Shown: positions 30,109 to 42,311 of the stretch, piece by piece
Layout: the number at the start of each line of letters is the position of its first letter
How positions within the stretch are numbered: the stretch's first letter is position 1
Source: Clarkia xantiana subsp. parviflora
Taxonomy: Eukaryota; Streptophyta; Magnoliopsida; Myrtales; Onagraceae
DNA: 64,000 nucleotides
Direction: 5' to 3'
NCBI GenBank assembly: GCA_036873135.1
Contig: JAPTYO010000022.1
Coordinates: 3,716,979-3,780,978 of the forward strand
The notes under the pieces: generated by a model
What the model was told of the DNA's origin: nothing
The model's database searches: none
What the model saw: only the letters and a program-made list of their open reading frames with translations
Made by a program: the position numbers and the translations under genes

Positions 30109-30285
30109 GTGACATGCTGCGACATCCTCCTTGCAAGGGCAAACCCCATGTTCACATCTATCAAAGTAGCATGCTGCGACATGCTCCTTGCGAGGGCAAA
30201 CCCCATGTTTACTTCTAAAAAATGGCAAGCTACGAAATCCTCTTAGAGGCAAATCCTCATGTTCATAGCCATTCCCTGCATACAA
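30107..30285. repeat. Three-copy tandem repeat, about 60 bp
   Basis: CATGCTGCGACATCCTCCTT followed by GCAAGGGCAAACCCCATGTT. Copies 1 and 2 are close; the third (from about 30227) is diverged. Confidence 0.75.
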
Positions 30286-32167
30286 ACCAGGATGCGGCAC
30301 TTAGGTGGGACTGATCACCCCATCGTGGCGGATGTCCTCTTGTTAGACGACAACCCCACACATCTACAAAGTATGTACATCCCTCTTAAGGATCCATACG
30401 CCATGAAGATACATTCATTGATAGGATAGCTTCATGTACACTAAAACTATACATATCCTCTTAAGGATGCAGACATAAGGAAGACCTATAACTTAAGTGG
30501 GCTGGCTTCATTAAAAAATGCTAGCAGGAGCGCACCCTGTTTGAAAAACTCACCAAACTTACAAGTCGAGTCTTGTACAACGTCGCCTTAGAGTGGAACT
30601 AAGAGACGGTATAAACTTAAGTCTTGCTTCGTCAAGACGACACTGCTACATGTCAAGGGCTAAGTGCCAAGTACATTACTACCTGCAATGCTACAAGTAC
30701 CTAGTGTACGCATCTTGCCATGCCTTGGAATCTAACCAAGAGGGGCGTTCATAACACTCAACAATGTGCGACATACAGTCGCAACTACAGACATCATGTT
30801 CATCGTCTAAAGATATTTATCCTATCTTCCAAGTCCAAAGCATACGGACAGCATAGATAACGCAAGAGGTGAAATATTACTAACAAGTTATCATGCAATT
30901 GTACTATTATTAAAAGCAGGTCCAAGTGATGAAATACCATGCAAGCAAAGCCATAAACAAAGATTTATTGAAAACCTCAAAACAACATCAACCCGTTCAC
31001 AAAGGGTTCAACATGCTGGAAGCATACAACTTGATACCAACCAAGAGGTAACGTCATCTCCAAGGAACTAAGGCAAATAGTTCATAATGTATACATCAAA
31101 TGCAATGTCGTCATCCTCACAAAAAACACGGCAAGAATGACCGCTTCAATTTCAATGCGATATAACTCTTCAACATGGGCGCCGACAAGCAGCAATGCAT
31201 GCATCAAAATCAGCCATCTTCAAGATCAAGCTTCAAGTGTGAAGAAGTAAACAACGTTTACCTCAATGGGAGGAACGCTCCTCCTTGGGCCGGTCCCTCG
31301 ACCGGGGGGCAGAAGGTGCCACCGGACCCTCAACTCTATTCCCTTTATCGCAAGAAGGAGTTGACACGGTCGCACTCGGCATAGAGTAATTATAATCGCT
31401 CGAGGAACGCGCCCCTGCGATGGATCTTTTGAGAATTGTGCTAAAGCCAGGAACTACAATCACGTGTTCAGTCACATTTACAGAGCAACTTGCAAACAAA
31501 AGCAACATGAAAGCAACAACTTGGAAAATTAACAAGTTCAAAGAAGATACAAGGAGGTGCCTTACTCACAAGTCTTTTACCGCGACCATGTCTGGAGACT
31601 CCAGAGTAGCGGGGACAATGGTGCGGACATTCCTTCCACCAAGCGGATTACCATGTACATCGGCTGTCTGCAAAGACGAGCTTTCTCCATCAGTCCGACC
31701 TACATTGCAACATGATACAAGTCATAAAGATCATCAACATACAAAATCTTCAGAAGGAAGTATATGTATACCGACATCAATTAATCAAGCAAGGACGTCA
31801 ACATCTACACTTGGTGTATTATTTAGTTGCTCAACCATGTCAACATCCGAACATAGAGTTACTCGCAGAATAGGAATAGTGGACTTACTCACGATAAAAG
31901 CCGTGGAAAGATTAATTCCGACAAGAAGATAGCGAGATCTGATATCCGGAAAAATGCAGTCAACAATCCTATTAGTGCGCAAGCATGCATCAAACACTTA
32001 TGCAAACATCTGTGCAATGAACGCTCCATGTGAGGTAACTATGTACGCAATCACTTAATAGTCTTCGTGCAACAAGTAACAAGCATCACGCAAGGGGGGA
32101 AACCCCTTCAACACATCGACCTTCATGTCGACATCGAGCTCATACTCGCAACATACATGACTACAAT

Positions 32168-32785
32168 GGTGAAATATTTTCTGAGTGTTTTGCTCAGGAT
32201 GACAGTCTGCATATTGCAAGCTGTCAGCATGCTACTAAGTGTCAGCATATTACAAAGTGTCGAAATGCTACTAACTGTCAACATTATACTACATGTCCGC
32301 GTACTACAAGCTGACAGCATCCTACCAAGTATCAACAGGCTACTACATGTCCGCGTACTACAAGTTGTCGGCATGCTACTAAGTGTCAACATGCTACTAC
32401 GTGTCGACATACAACAAGCTGTCAGCATACTATCAAGTATCAACGTACGACAAGGTGTCGGCATGCAACAAAGTATGGCTGAAATATTTTCTAAGTATTT
32501 CGCTTACGACATGGGACTATACGCGACAAGAAACCAACCGTCGGAAAATATTGTCTAAGTATTTCCTTGATGTCAACAATCAACAAGCGGCATGGAATCA
32601 ACTATCTAGGAGCATTCTCCAAGTATACTAGCATGATGACGGATAACATACATCAAGTGGCAAACATCAACTACTACGAAATATTTTCTAAGTGTTTCTA
32701 TGTCGGCGGTCGACAAGAATCATATGACGACATCAATGGTAACAAGCACTTGATATTATTGAAATATTTTCTAAGTTTTTTAGCA
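32168..32785. repeat. Five dispersed copies of GAAATATTTTCTAAGT
   Basis: Copies occur near 32171, 32480, 32550, 32680 and 32760. Each is followed by a T-rich stretch such as ATTTCGC. Spacing is irregular and the flanks are unrelated. Confidence 0.6.
32205..32480. repeat. Short-period minisatellite (about 20 bp units)
   Basis: Variants of TGTCAGCATGCTACTAAG and TGTCCGCGTACTACAAG repeat about a dozen times. They give a false ORF of Ser/Met/Leu/Val repeats on + and a Cys/Thr/Met-rich one on -. Confidence 0.8.
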
Positions 32786-33439
32786 TGTTTGCAGACAGTG
32801 ACCAACGATCAATACATGATGCTCAACGCGCATTGCCTAAGTTATCACTACCAACATACAACCATTGACGACCATGTATGAACAACTACCGATCGTCAAC
32901 ATCGAGCATACTAAAACAACGACTAAGGCATGGAGCAACATTTCGGCAATGAATACTATGCATAAGGGAAGTGTAACAATTCATTTGTACTTTTCTAAAA
33001 TTTTGGCCGATTTTGGGCTAAGTATCCTAATGCATTTCATCAAACACCTTGTATGCATGTTAAGGTGACTAAGCACATAGTTATTTCAAGATCAAATCAA
33101 GGCCAAACGAAGTCAAAAAATGTCCAGCTATGTACGGAATTGGACTCACCAACATAAAGCGAGACCGAATTGCCACTCGTCGTCACTAGAGCACCACGCG
33201 CCGTCCCCGGAAGTCGCACACGCCGCTGCAGCAGAATGCACGCGCCACCCCTCTCTGTCCCACGTGTCGCCGTATGACACTCCTTGCTTGGCCGGATTTT
33301 GATCGGTGTCAATTATGATGTGACTACTCCAAATTTACAACTCCAAGAGCTTCTTGGAAAATCACTAAGGAAGGATGTAAGCTAATGAGTATTCTCTCTC
33401 CTAATTTTCACCATGTGATAAGGACTAAACTCCTATCTA

Positions 33440-33950
33440 TTTTCATACAAGTCCCTAGCATCATGTACAAGCATGTTTACATCTCTCTTATGCTCACATT
33501 ACATACATACACCACACAATGCTTCATGACACACTACATGCTCAGGCGCATAGTCTAATACATGTTAGATTATTTCTAAGTACATAATTCCTATTTATGA
33601 TCATCACGTGATTATTTTTATAATTTATGTATGAGCTTCATGTTTACATCATGCTTCATGATTTTATCATAAGTATTTTGCTTATTGCATGCTTCATGTT
33701 AACATCCTGTTTCATATTGACAAACATGCTTCCCAATTGTATATTGTTATAAGTGTTTTATTCACTGCGCGATTACGTCATCCATATGCTATGCCGTCAT
33801 TTCCATGTTAACATCATGTTACACGTTTACATCATGTACCATGATAACATCAAGTTGCATGATTATTTATTATTACAAGTATTTTGCTTTTTGCATGTGA
33901 TTACGAGTACGTCATTAATTGCATGTCGTTATATACATATATCGTCTGTT
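33440..33950. repeat. AT-rich block with CATG(C/T)T and GTTAACATCATG repeats
   Basis: CATGCTTCATG, CATGTTAACATC and TTATAAGTATTTTG recur many times without a fixed period. No gene is apparent. Confidence 0.5.
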
Positions 33951-34136
33951 ACACTAACCCCGTGAACAGATTACACACATCCGTCGGAAAATTAAAGATG
34001 GACGAATTTGTGTCCCGCGCACTCGATTGACAAACAGGCCACCCTTGAGGTCAGTGCCGAACCTAAATTGGACGAATATCTTATCTTAAATAGAGTTAAG
34101 CATGGGTTTCGAACCGCTACTTGACTCGGGGGCAAG

Positions 34137-34768
34137 TGATGGATATCTGTCCAATTCGGGTTCGTATTTACGTTTCGGACTTCGCAAACATGTCAGAACC
34201 ACAAATGGATTTCATTGCGGAACATCCCCGGGTCAAAACGGTCCGGATGCGCGCTGCACCCGGACGGGATTTCCGGACTTCCGACTAGCACTGCGCGCTT
34301 ACCCCTATTTTTGCTAAGTATGAGAAGTCAGTGCACACATAGCCAACCTTGACGACGATACGTGTTTTCCTTTAAACCGGCGTCGAACCGTATAAAACCG
34401 GGCACGGTTCTTTGGTTTCCTATAAATAGGGACCTAGACCTCCCATTTGACAACTTAACTCAAAACTCTCTCAAATTGGCTATTTGTACTCTGACCTCTC
34501 TCTACATACTTTCTCTCTCTAGATTGTGACTTAAGCATTGGAGAGGGCTCAACTAGCACCACCCCCCCTCTCCATGCTGGTTATTGCCCGTTTTGCAGGA
34601 CCCGACGTGTAGGAGACCGAGATTAGAGCCAAAGCCAAGTTCGGGGTTCGAGGATCGAGGTTCACAGATCGTGGATCGTGACGTGCTGACAGGAGACCTA
34701 CCTGCGTGCACATCCAACCCGTTCGCGAAAAGCAACCCGAGGTGTCCCAGGTGGAACCGACCTCAACA
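34137..34768 (+). repeat. Gypsy-like LTR (632 bp), 3' LTR of region J
   Basis: It starts TGATGGATATC after a purine tract and ends GACCTCAACA. The TATA box is TATAAATA at 34421-34428. It shares TTAAGCATTGGAGAGGG with the R/U5 region of the Tat LTRs. Sequence after it is copia 3' untranslated region, so it lies inside element K. A diverged relative ends at 47858. Confidence 0.75.
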
Positions 34769-35124
34769 GTGGACACCAACCGGATATAAGTTGAAGGTTG
34801 TTAATACTTGTACGGATTCCTTGGAGAAGTGTTCCCATGTGGAAACTATGCAAATGGAGAATTATCAGTTGACCTAGGATACAGCGCGGTACAATATATA
34901 TGTTGTTTATAACAGGTTGATTGGAGAAAAGGGAATCAACATTCAGCGGACGCTACAATACTCCTAACAGATGAGTATCACGATGCCTGTCGTATCCACC
35001 GGTCGCACGGCAAACCTCGTATGAACTATTCGGAAGCAAGGAGCAGATCAAAGGAGATGAATGTTGATACAGATTAGGACGACAATACATTAATAGGCAC
35101 CCTCCCATTCCAGGGAGTGGGAGC
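34769..35124 (+). other. 3' untranslated region of copia element K
   Basis: It matches the reverse complement of element F (about 19525-19880) and the region from 54765. It ends in the purine tract GGGAGTGGGAGC before the LTR. Confidence 0.7.
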
Positions 35125-35726
35125 TGTAAGCATATGGTAATGGGCGCCGTAATTGGTAGCCCATAATATGTATAGTTTACCTAATGAACTTGGGTAAATG
35201 TCACATTACGGTAATTGGGCTAGACCCAAATCCCAATTGACATGGAAGGCCCAAAATTGGGCCTCCCCAATTACATAGGCCGGCCGAAATTACTAGGTGG
35301 GGTAAAGTGGACTTTTGTCCACTTTACTCCTCCTATAAATAAGAGGTGTTAGGGGATTTTTAGGGTTAATCACAATTCCATCACAAGAGAGTTTTAGAGA
35401 GATAAACCCTCCACCCTAATACCTAGTTCGGCCGAACCATATAACCCTCACAAAGGGTGTGCCAAATTTCCTTCGAGCAAACTCTCCAGAGATCTGTCCC
35501 CGTGCCAAGAATCGATCAGAGGCTTTGCTGTGGAGCTTGCACCACGTAGGGCTTCTCTAACAAGAACCTCTACGGATCTCGACCGGAGGATCGTGAACTC
35601 CCTCCTGAGAAGATCTTGGTTCTACGGATAATCTTAAAGGTATGTGTGAAACTTCCGCTGCGTAATTCAATTATTAGCATGTACCTTGTTTAAGTATCCG
35701 TAGTGATTACTCCCCGTATTCTAATA
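35125..35726 (+). repeat. Copia 3' LTR, element K (602 bp)
   Basis: It starts TGTAAGCATATGGTAATGGG and ends CCGTATTCTAATA (degraded from TCTAACA). It carries the family palindrome at 35304-35325 upstream of CTCCTCCTATAAATA. It is closest to the LTR of F. Confidence 0.85.
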
Positions 35727-36069
35727 TTCGGCACCTCTTTGGTGTGTTTATAGTTTCGGCCGAACCACTTTGTTAATAGGGAGAGAGATTTCTTTTGTCA
35801 AAACTAAAAGGGAGAGAGTGATTAACTCCAAAGAAATCCCTAACACCTCCTATTTATAAGAGGTGGTGAGAAAATCCTCTAAGGGCTCACTAACCAATTC
35901 GGTCGCACCATGTATAATAGGGTTGGCCCAAATTTAGGCCTCGTATGGTCCATTGGGATTTCGGCCTGACCCAAAATCCCTTATGTGACATACCCCAATT
36001 ATACTTAAGATGTTGGGCTTATATTAATGACTCCCTATTACGGCGGCCCATTTACTCCAAATGCCAACA
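35727..36069 (-). repeat. Partial copia-type LTR on the minus strand
   Basis: On - it starts TGTTGGCATTTGGAG and contains ATTTTGGGTCAGG and GGTTCGGCCG blocks typical of these LTRs. It is cut at the left by element K. Confidence 0.55.
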
Positions 36070-36229
36070 ATGGAACACCGATCGTAGTCCGATTATATAC
36101 CTAGTGTTTAATTTATTATTCCCTAGGTAATTTAGGTTTCTAGTTAACATTTAATTAACTAGTGATGACTCTTTCCAACTTCATGAATTTTCAAAAAAAT
36201 ATCGTATTAGGTTAGATTTTGGTCTAACA
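36070..36229 (+). repeat. 3' end of an LTR related to the non-autonomous family (element H end)
   Basis: It contains TATTCCCTAGGTAATTTAGG, AATTAACTAGTG and ends TTTTGGTCTAACA. This matches the 3' end of the LTRs at 25101 and 28084 when they are read on -. It may be the far end of the element whose LTR begins at 6026. Confidence 0.55.
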
Positions 36230-36230
36230 G

Positions 36231-36362
36231 TTAAGTATTAAGGTTCTTTTTAAGTCACATCCGTTTGTGCATGTAGCACATAGGATTGGAAAGAAAGCTT
36301 GCATTGAAAGTTTATCCGGGACTTGGTTTGGTCCAGATATTCTATCTATATTCCTTTCCTAG
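36231..36362 (+). pseudogene. 3' half of the RNase H-like pseudogene split at 6025
   Basis: The frame from 36255 reads SHPFVHVAHRIGKKACIESL then SGTWFGPDILSIFLS and a stop at 36360. The xVAHxxGKKA and WFGP.. pattern resembles the C-terminal end of RVT_3-type RNase H domains (AHxLAR.A...W.G..P). TTAA at 36231-36234 repeats TTAA at 6022-6025 across the insertion stack. Confidence 0.4.
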
Positions 36363-38117
36363 GTCTTTCTTCGTCTGTAAGATACCTGGTTTTTCATAAT
36401 ATATATGGCATTATAAAAAAAATCTAATTAAAACAAAAAATACAATTCTCATTCATTAATTAAAATAGATAATAATAAGCTCAACAGTTTTAATTTTGAA
36501 AAACTAAAGAAAAATAATTATTGTTAATTAAATCTATTTAAAGAATTATAATTATGTAGGGAGGGGACATACACACAACTTATATCATTTTATTATGACA
36601 CTCATTCAGGGCTTTCAACCTCTGTGCTAATGATAGTGGTTTAGTATCAAGATTTTCAGAAACGTCACATTTTTACGCTCAAGTTTGCACTCGTAATGTT
36701 CGATGTTCTTTGGTCGATTTTATATCTCATGATTTTCGGGTGTGATCTTGCAGGATGCTTATTTAATGTCACAATAGTCCACTTCTATAACAACTCATTG
36801 ATTTTTCATTAAGCATTAGATCTTGGTAGCCATTTAAATTAATCTACTCATAGATACAATTATGTACCAATGTTCAAGTTTGCAAGTTAAAATATAAGAA
36901 CGACGAACTGCATGCATTGGATATCTAGGTGACAGATTACATCCGCAAAAGTTTATATATTATTCTATACCAATATCACCTGATTGATCAATGAAATCAA
37001 ACATATTGCAGTGAACTTCCTAAAGTTTTCACTCTCCTCTCCTAAATCGATCTTTCTAAGACAATTCAAATTTAAGTGAACCAGAATGAAACCTAACTTA
37101 TTCTCCAACCTAACCAAAAGTCGTCTCGTCTAGAATTTGCATGTTACTTAACAACCAAGAATGATTTCATAATTCTCGAATCATAAATTATCGTATGCTA
37201 GCAAATAAGTCTATTTTAACATGCAATTTACAACACATTAAAATTCGATTCGGTTATGCCAAATTTTAATTTTGGGTCCGTTTTGAAACTTTTTCAAACT
37301 ACAGGGACAAGATTTCAATTTCTAAATTTTAGATTTTCTAGTTCTAAATTTCTAGAGACCAATTCGAAACAAATTCAAACTTGTGGTCAAATTGCACTAT
37401 CATAAAAATCAATTAATCCTACAACTTTTTAAAACATGCAAAAACATCCTTAAAGTCGTAACATGTTCAATTCTAGTGCGCAAATCACTAATTGAAATAT
37501 AATCAGTAATCATAATATAATTTCTACTCATCATTAATCCTACTATTATAACAATCATGTAAAAATTATATAACATAATTCAACTCGGATTTATAAATCC
37601 TTTAAAGTTATCCAATTTAGCGCAAAAAAAGGTTTCCTTTAAATCCAAGACCGTAGATTACTTACAACCGAAGTAACAAACTATTAGGTTACATATTCAA
37701 TGTCTTACATTCAGTTTGGATCAAGATTCAATCTTTAGACGAAATCTATTTCGATTTATCACGAAGAACCTGATAATCATCAAATCTAATAAGGATTTTC
37801 ACACCAAAACCCTATTTCTAATTATCAAGATTTACTCCGACAACTTGGGGTCACCTTAACTAGGTCGGAACGGGGGCGGCGCGTGGCCAACCGCTTGACC
37901 CAACCAACGGTGGCACACGGTGGTGGCGTGGTGGTTGGGATAACTGGCAAGCCAGCGGTGGCCATGGGAATGATGGCGGCATATCTCTTCTACTTGTGGT
38001 GGCTCGATTTAATCTGGTCACCTCTACCAAAACTAGTGTTTTACCCCAAATCAAAAATCAAATATTTTGAATCTACAAATTGTAAATACAATCTTTACAA
38101 GCTCTGATAACAATAAG
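36363..38117. other. AT-rich region, no gene recognised
   Basis: No conserved ORF. Near 38090-38117 the - strand reads GTTATCAGAGCTTG, like a copia primer site. The right part may therefore be the leader of the minus-strand copia element M whose LTR adjoins it. A small GC-rich patch lies at 37860-37990. Confidence 0.4.
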
Positions 38118-38415
38118 AAATAATTAGACAACACAACCATTGCATAAACTTAATTCCTAACCGGTTGTGACGAGATAAATCATCACAAGTTTTCGGCTCA
38201 AAGAAGTGTCACTTTCGTGTGGTTCACTCCACACTTAGTTCTTCGAGTCCTTATACTCCAAAAATTCTTCAACTAGCTTGTATTGCGGCTCACCGACCGA
38301 GGTCCCTCAATCAATATTTGTTAAGTAAAAAAGAGGGCACACGTCTCCACGAACTGAACCTCACGACTTGGAAGGAACCAAACTAGGGGATTACTAAGGT
38401 TACGGAAGTTCTCTT
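38118..38415 (-). repeat. Minus-strand copia LTR (M), 3' part
   Basis: It lies between a degraded primer site (left) and the insertion of element E (right). It resumes after E at 55707 and would start, on -, at 56993 (TGTTGGCAATTGGG). The exact end at about 38118 is uncertain. Confidence 0.4.
38411..38415. repeat. Target site duplication CTCTT of element E (left)
   Basis: It matches 55702-55706 exactly. Confidence 0.85.
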
Positions 38416-39010
38416 TATTAGCATATGGTGATTGTGCGCCGTAAATGCAAGCCCATTAATATGCATATGTTACCTGAGAAAATTTGGTAAATGTCTTATT
38501 AGGTAAGTTGGGCTAGACCCAAATCCCAATTGACATGAGAGACCCAAAATTGGGCCTCGCTTATACACTAGGCCGGCCGAAAGTGAGGAGTGGGCAAAGT
38601 GGAAGTCCACTTTGCTCCTCCTAAAAATAGAGAGTGTTAGGGGTTTTATTTAGTTAGATGATAATTCCTCATTTTCGGTAATTTAAGAGAAAACCCCTCC
38701 TCCATAAATACCTCACTTCGGCCGAACCACCTTCACCACCAAGGGTGTGCCAATTTGCTTTGAGCAAACACTCCGGAGATCTGTCCCTGCCAAGAATCGA
38801 TCATAGACTTTGCTGTAGAGACTATACCGCATAGGATTTCCTTAACACGAACCTCTAAGGGTTGTGTCCGGTGGATCTAGAACTCCCTCAGCAATATCTT
38901 GGGACTACGGAAAGCGTTTAAGGTATCCGCACATCTTCCTCTGCGTAATTGTGATTACTAGCATGTACCCTATTTTGAGTTTTCGTAGTATTTGGCCCAG
39001 TAATCCAACA
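38416..39010 (+). repeat. 5' LTR of element E (595 bp)
   Basis: The start is degraded to TATTAGCATATGG (TG to TA). It ends GTAATCCAACA. The family palindrome (38596-38613) has lost its loop here. Confidence 0.88.
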
Positions 39011-39011
39011 G

Positions 39012-39029
39012 TGGTATCAGAGCCTCTGT
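39012..39029 (+). other. Primer binding site of element E
   Basis: TGGTATCAGAGCCTCTGT starts one base after the LTR. This is the common plant copia site complementary to initiator tRNA-Met. Confidence 0.88.
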
Positions 39030-39566
39030 TAGGAATTCATGATTTTGATAAATTGATGTTCTTGATTTTAACATGTTGGCCGAAATTTTAAATGGTGAAA
39101 ATTTAAAATTTCTGATTTTAATAATTGTTGGTGCCGAAATTTTCATGATGTTCTTAGTAAAATTTGATGTTCATGATCTTTAAGAAAATCGTGACTTTTA
39201 TAAAATCAAACATTGGATTGTAGATCTTAGTAAAATTTGATCTTGAAATTTGACCACTTGTTTCCAGTCACATGTTTCGGCCGAACCCTACGAAAATTAC
39301 AAGGTAAAATTTTTAATTTCTTAGGCCCCAAGTTACACATGTTTCGGCCGAAATATACATATTATATTGTTTACCATATTTTAATTTTTATTAAAGGTAA
39401 CAATATATGTATAATTAGAAATATACGGATAGATTCACATTATATATATATAACTATCAATATATCTAGATAATTAATAGGGATAAATATATTATTGATA
39501 GATTTAGTTGGCTAAAGATGATTATGAAAATATATTGTTAGTATATTTGTTTCCCTATCAAAGATA
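39030..39566 (+). other. First part of the element E leader
   Basis: It parallels the start of the D leader (TTCATGATTTTGATAAATTG) and breaks at AGATA (39562-39566), the duplication made by insertion of D. The leader continues at 48460. Confidence 0.8.
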
Positions 39567-40161
39567 CGTAAGCATATGGTGATGGGCACCGTAAATGAAA
39601 ACCCATTATATGTATATGTTACCTAAGTTAATTAGGTACATGTCACTTTAGGACATTGGGCAAGACCCAAATCGCAAATGACATGAGAGGCCCAAAATTG
39701 GGCCTCCCTATACTAGCATGGCCGGCCGAAACTTAGGTGGGGATAAAGTGGACTTTTGTCCACTTTACTCCTCCTATATATATGGGGAGTTATGAGTTTT
39801 ATTAGGGTTAATCATAATTCCCTTTAAGTGGTGTTTTGAGAGAAAACCCTTCCCCCAAGAACACCATACTTCGGCCGAACCATATATCCACCAAGGGTGT
39901 GCCAATTTGCTTTCGAGCAAACACTCCGGAGATCTGTCCCTCGCCAAGAATCGATCAGAGGCTTTGCAGTGAAGAATATACCACGTAGGGCTTCCTTCAC
40001 AAGAATCCCTACGGGTGCCGACTAGAGAATCGTGAACTCCCTTCTGCAAAGATCTTGGGACTACGGACAATTGTAGAGGTATGTGCGAATCTTCCGCTGC
40101 GTAATTTCGATTACTAGCATGTACCATGGTTTTAGTTTCCGTTGTGATTACTCCCCGAACA
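39567..40161 (+). repeat. 5' LTR of element D (595 bp)
   Basis: The start is CGTAAGCATATGG (TG to CG) and the end is CTCCCCGAACA. The palindrome at 39745-39766 lies directly upstream of CTCCTCCTATATATA. Confidence 0.9.
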
Positions 40162-40162
40162 G

Positions 40163-40180
40163 TGGTATCAAAGTCTGTGT
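40163..40180 (+). other. Primer binding site of element D
   Basis: TGGTATCAAAGTCTGTGT is a mutated form of the initiator tRNA-Met site (TGGTATCAGAGC). Confidence 0.82.
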
Positions 40181-42311
40181 TAGGAGTTCATGATTTTGAT
40201 AAATTGGTGTTCTTAAAAATTTAAAATTTGGACCATTTTCAAATTTAAAATTTGAAAATTTAAACTTTGGACCGAAATTTTAAAAAGGAATTTTAAATTT
40301 TTCGAATTTTTATGGTTAAGGAGGTCCGAAATTTTCATGATGTTCTTAGGAAATTTCATGTTCATGATCTTCAAGAAAAAGATGACATTTATCAAAATCA
40401 GACATTGGATTGTAGATCTTATTAAAATTTAATCATGAAATTTGACCACTTGTTCCCAATTATGTGTTTTTGGCTGAAACCCTAGGTAAATTACAAGGTA
40501 AAATTTTTAATTTCTTAGGCACCAAGATATTGTATTTCGGCCGAACCTAATTAAAATATTGTTTACCATATTTTAATTTTTTATTCTAGGTAAGAAAATA
40601 TCTATAATTGGGAACATTATGATAAATACACATTAATATATAAAACTATCAATATATCTAAAATATTTAAATAGGTTAAAGATATTATTGATAGATTTTA
40701 TTACCTAAAAGATTGAGAAAACATATTTTAAATATACGTTTCCCTATTTAAAATATTGACAATAAATAAAATATATATTTATATATGTGTGCCGAATTTT
40801 ACACATATATATATTGTTGATTGATTTAGTCTTAAAGATAGAATCTTAGCAATAAATATATATATATATATATATGTTATAGTTATGGCCGAAATATATA
40901 TATATATATAATATTGGAAATTATTTTATATAATTAATGTCACTTGGTGGCTAAGTTAAGTATTTTTGGACTTTAAAACCCTACTTGGGCCACAAGTAAA
41001 CATTTCGGCCCAACCTTTAATATTTTAATTATAGGGCCAGTCCAATATGTCAAACAGGACAAATTAAAAACCGAACCGGATTTTCTCAATCAGTTCGACC
41101 TAATCGGGTCGGGTCGGACCAGGGTAACTAAGTGGATCTAACCGAACTGGTTTTGTTTAGTGTGTTGAACCGAACCGAACCCTATATTTATTGGACCGGT
41201 TCGGACCGAACCGGATTTTACCGGACCGAACCAAACCAAATTTTCCAGACCGATCTTGAATCGAATTTCCTGGACCAAACCGAACGGACCAAACCGGACT
41301 GAAATTGACTGAACCGAACCGTATTTTTCAAAACCGTATTCAAGTCGATTAAAATAGGGAGGTCAAGTTTTAAAATCCAAATGTTTTGAACCTTAATAGG
41401 CCTACACAATGCTCAAAGGTTGATAACCTTTTATGCCTTGTTTCGATTATGAGGATGGATCTCGGATATACATGTTTTTGGGACCGGATTAATTAGTGGG
41501 CTGAATTACAATTGTTTATTATTCAATATATATTTATGCATAATTAGAAATGTTGTCTGGACTGAGTCAAGCTAGCTGGTTATTGCATATTGGGGGCGAA
41601 ACCCTGGTTAAATATATGGAATGCGCACTAGGATAGACATGCTGTGATGGTTGGAATTGCCTAGGATTCATGTCTAGAATGTTGCGTGATTGAATATAAG
41701 CATGAATTGCAAATCAACCCCTAATTTTTTTAATTATTTTAAAATTGAAAACCAGTCGCCAAATGTGTATGATGGATGTGAATGTTACATGTTTGACACG
41801 TATGCTAGAATGTTGAGGATGTAGCTGCATTTGATAATTTACTTGGAATTAGAATTATGTATGCAAGCATGAGTTCGTAGGAACATTAGACGCATGACGC
41901 GTAAGCATGAGTATGGTTTATGTGATGAATGTTACTGGCGTATGATAATTTACATGGTTAGTAGAATTACATATGCATGAGTGAATTCATCGGAATATTT
42001 TTCCAAAATAAAATGGCCTTGGGAAAGCCAAGATCGCGTATGCTTGTTTTAAAATTCCAGTTCCGGTAATTTGCGATTAAAACCGTTTTAAAAGACTGAT
42101 CTATTGGATGGAAGACGACGATAATGTGAACTCTTTCACAACCATCTTCCATTGGTTTACTGGTGGTCGGTTGGTTTAGATGACTGGGGAATCATTATTT
42201 GTCGGCTTCCATCTTAATAGATATTTGATGTATGCAATTTTTTCTCAAAATGTTATTGTCTCCCTGATTATGCGTGATTATCAACGTGTTAAGTAATGAG
42301 TTACAACATAG
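40181..42311 (+). other. Long leader of element D, rich in CCGAACCGG / GGTTCGG motifs
   Basis: About 2.1 kb without coding capacity. The first half is AT-rich with (TA)n runs. At 41060-41330, CCGAACCGGA, GGTTCGGACC and related words recur more than a dozen times on both strands. The same block is present in element E at 48740-48960. Confidence 0.7.

Larger units (their letters stand above)
29570..34136 (+). other. Non-coding internal/3' region of a gypsy-like element (J)
   Basis: No gag or pol domain was recognised on either strand. The longest ORFs (e.g. 31420-31932, 32067-32558) are repeat-derived or featureless. The stretch ends in CTCGGGGGCAAG, which closely resembles the polypurine tracts of A, B and G, directly before an LTR at 34137. 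It is therefore read as the 3' part of a gypsy element that has lost or never had coding sequence. Its left end is cut by the non-autonomous element. Confidence 0.45.

Noticed and set aside
31263..31541. Minus-strand ORF with a hydrophobic start, resembling a signal peptide
   Set aside because: It lies in the non-coding region of element J, has no recognised domain, and has no conserved neighbour.
32067..32558. 163-codon ORF with Val/Leu/Ser/Met repeats
   Set aside because: It is produced by a short-period minisatellite and has no conserved domain.
37860..38054. Small GC-rich ORFs near 37.9 kb
   Set aside because: They are short, without domain or conservation, and sit in probable copia leader sequence.
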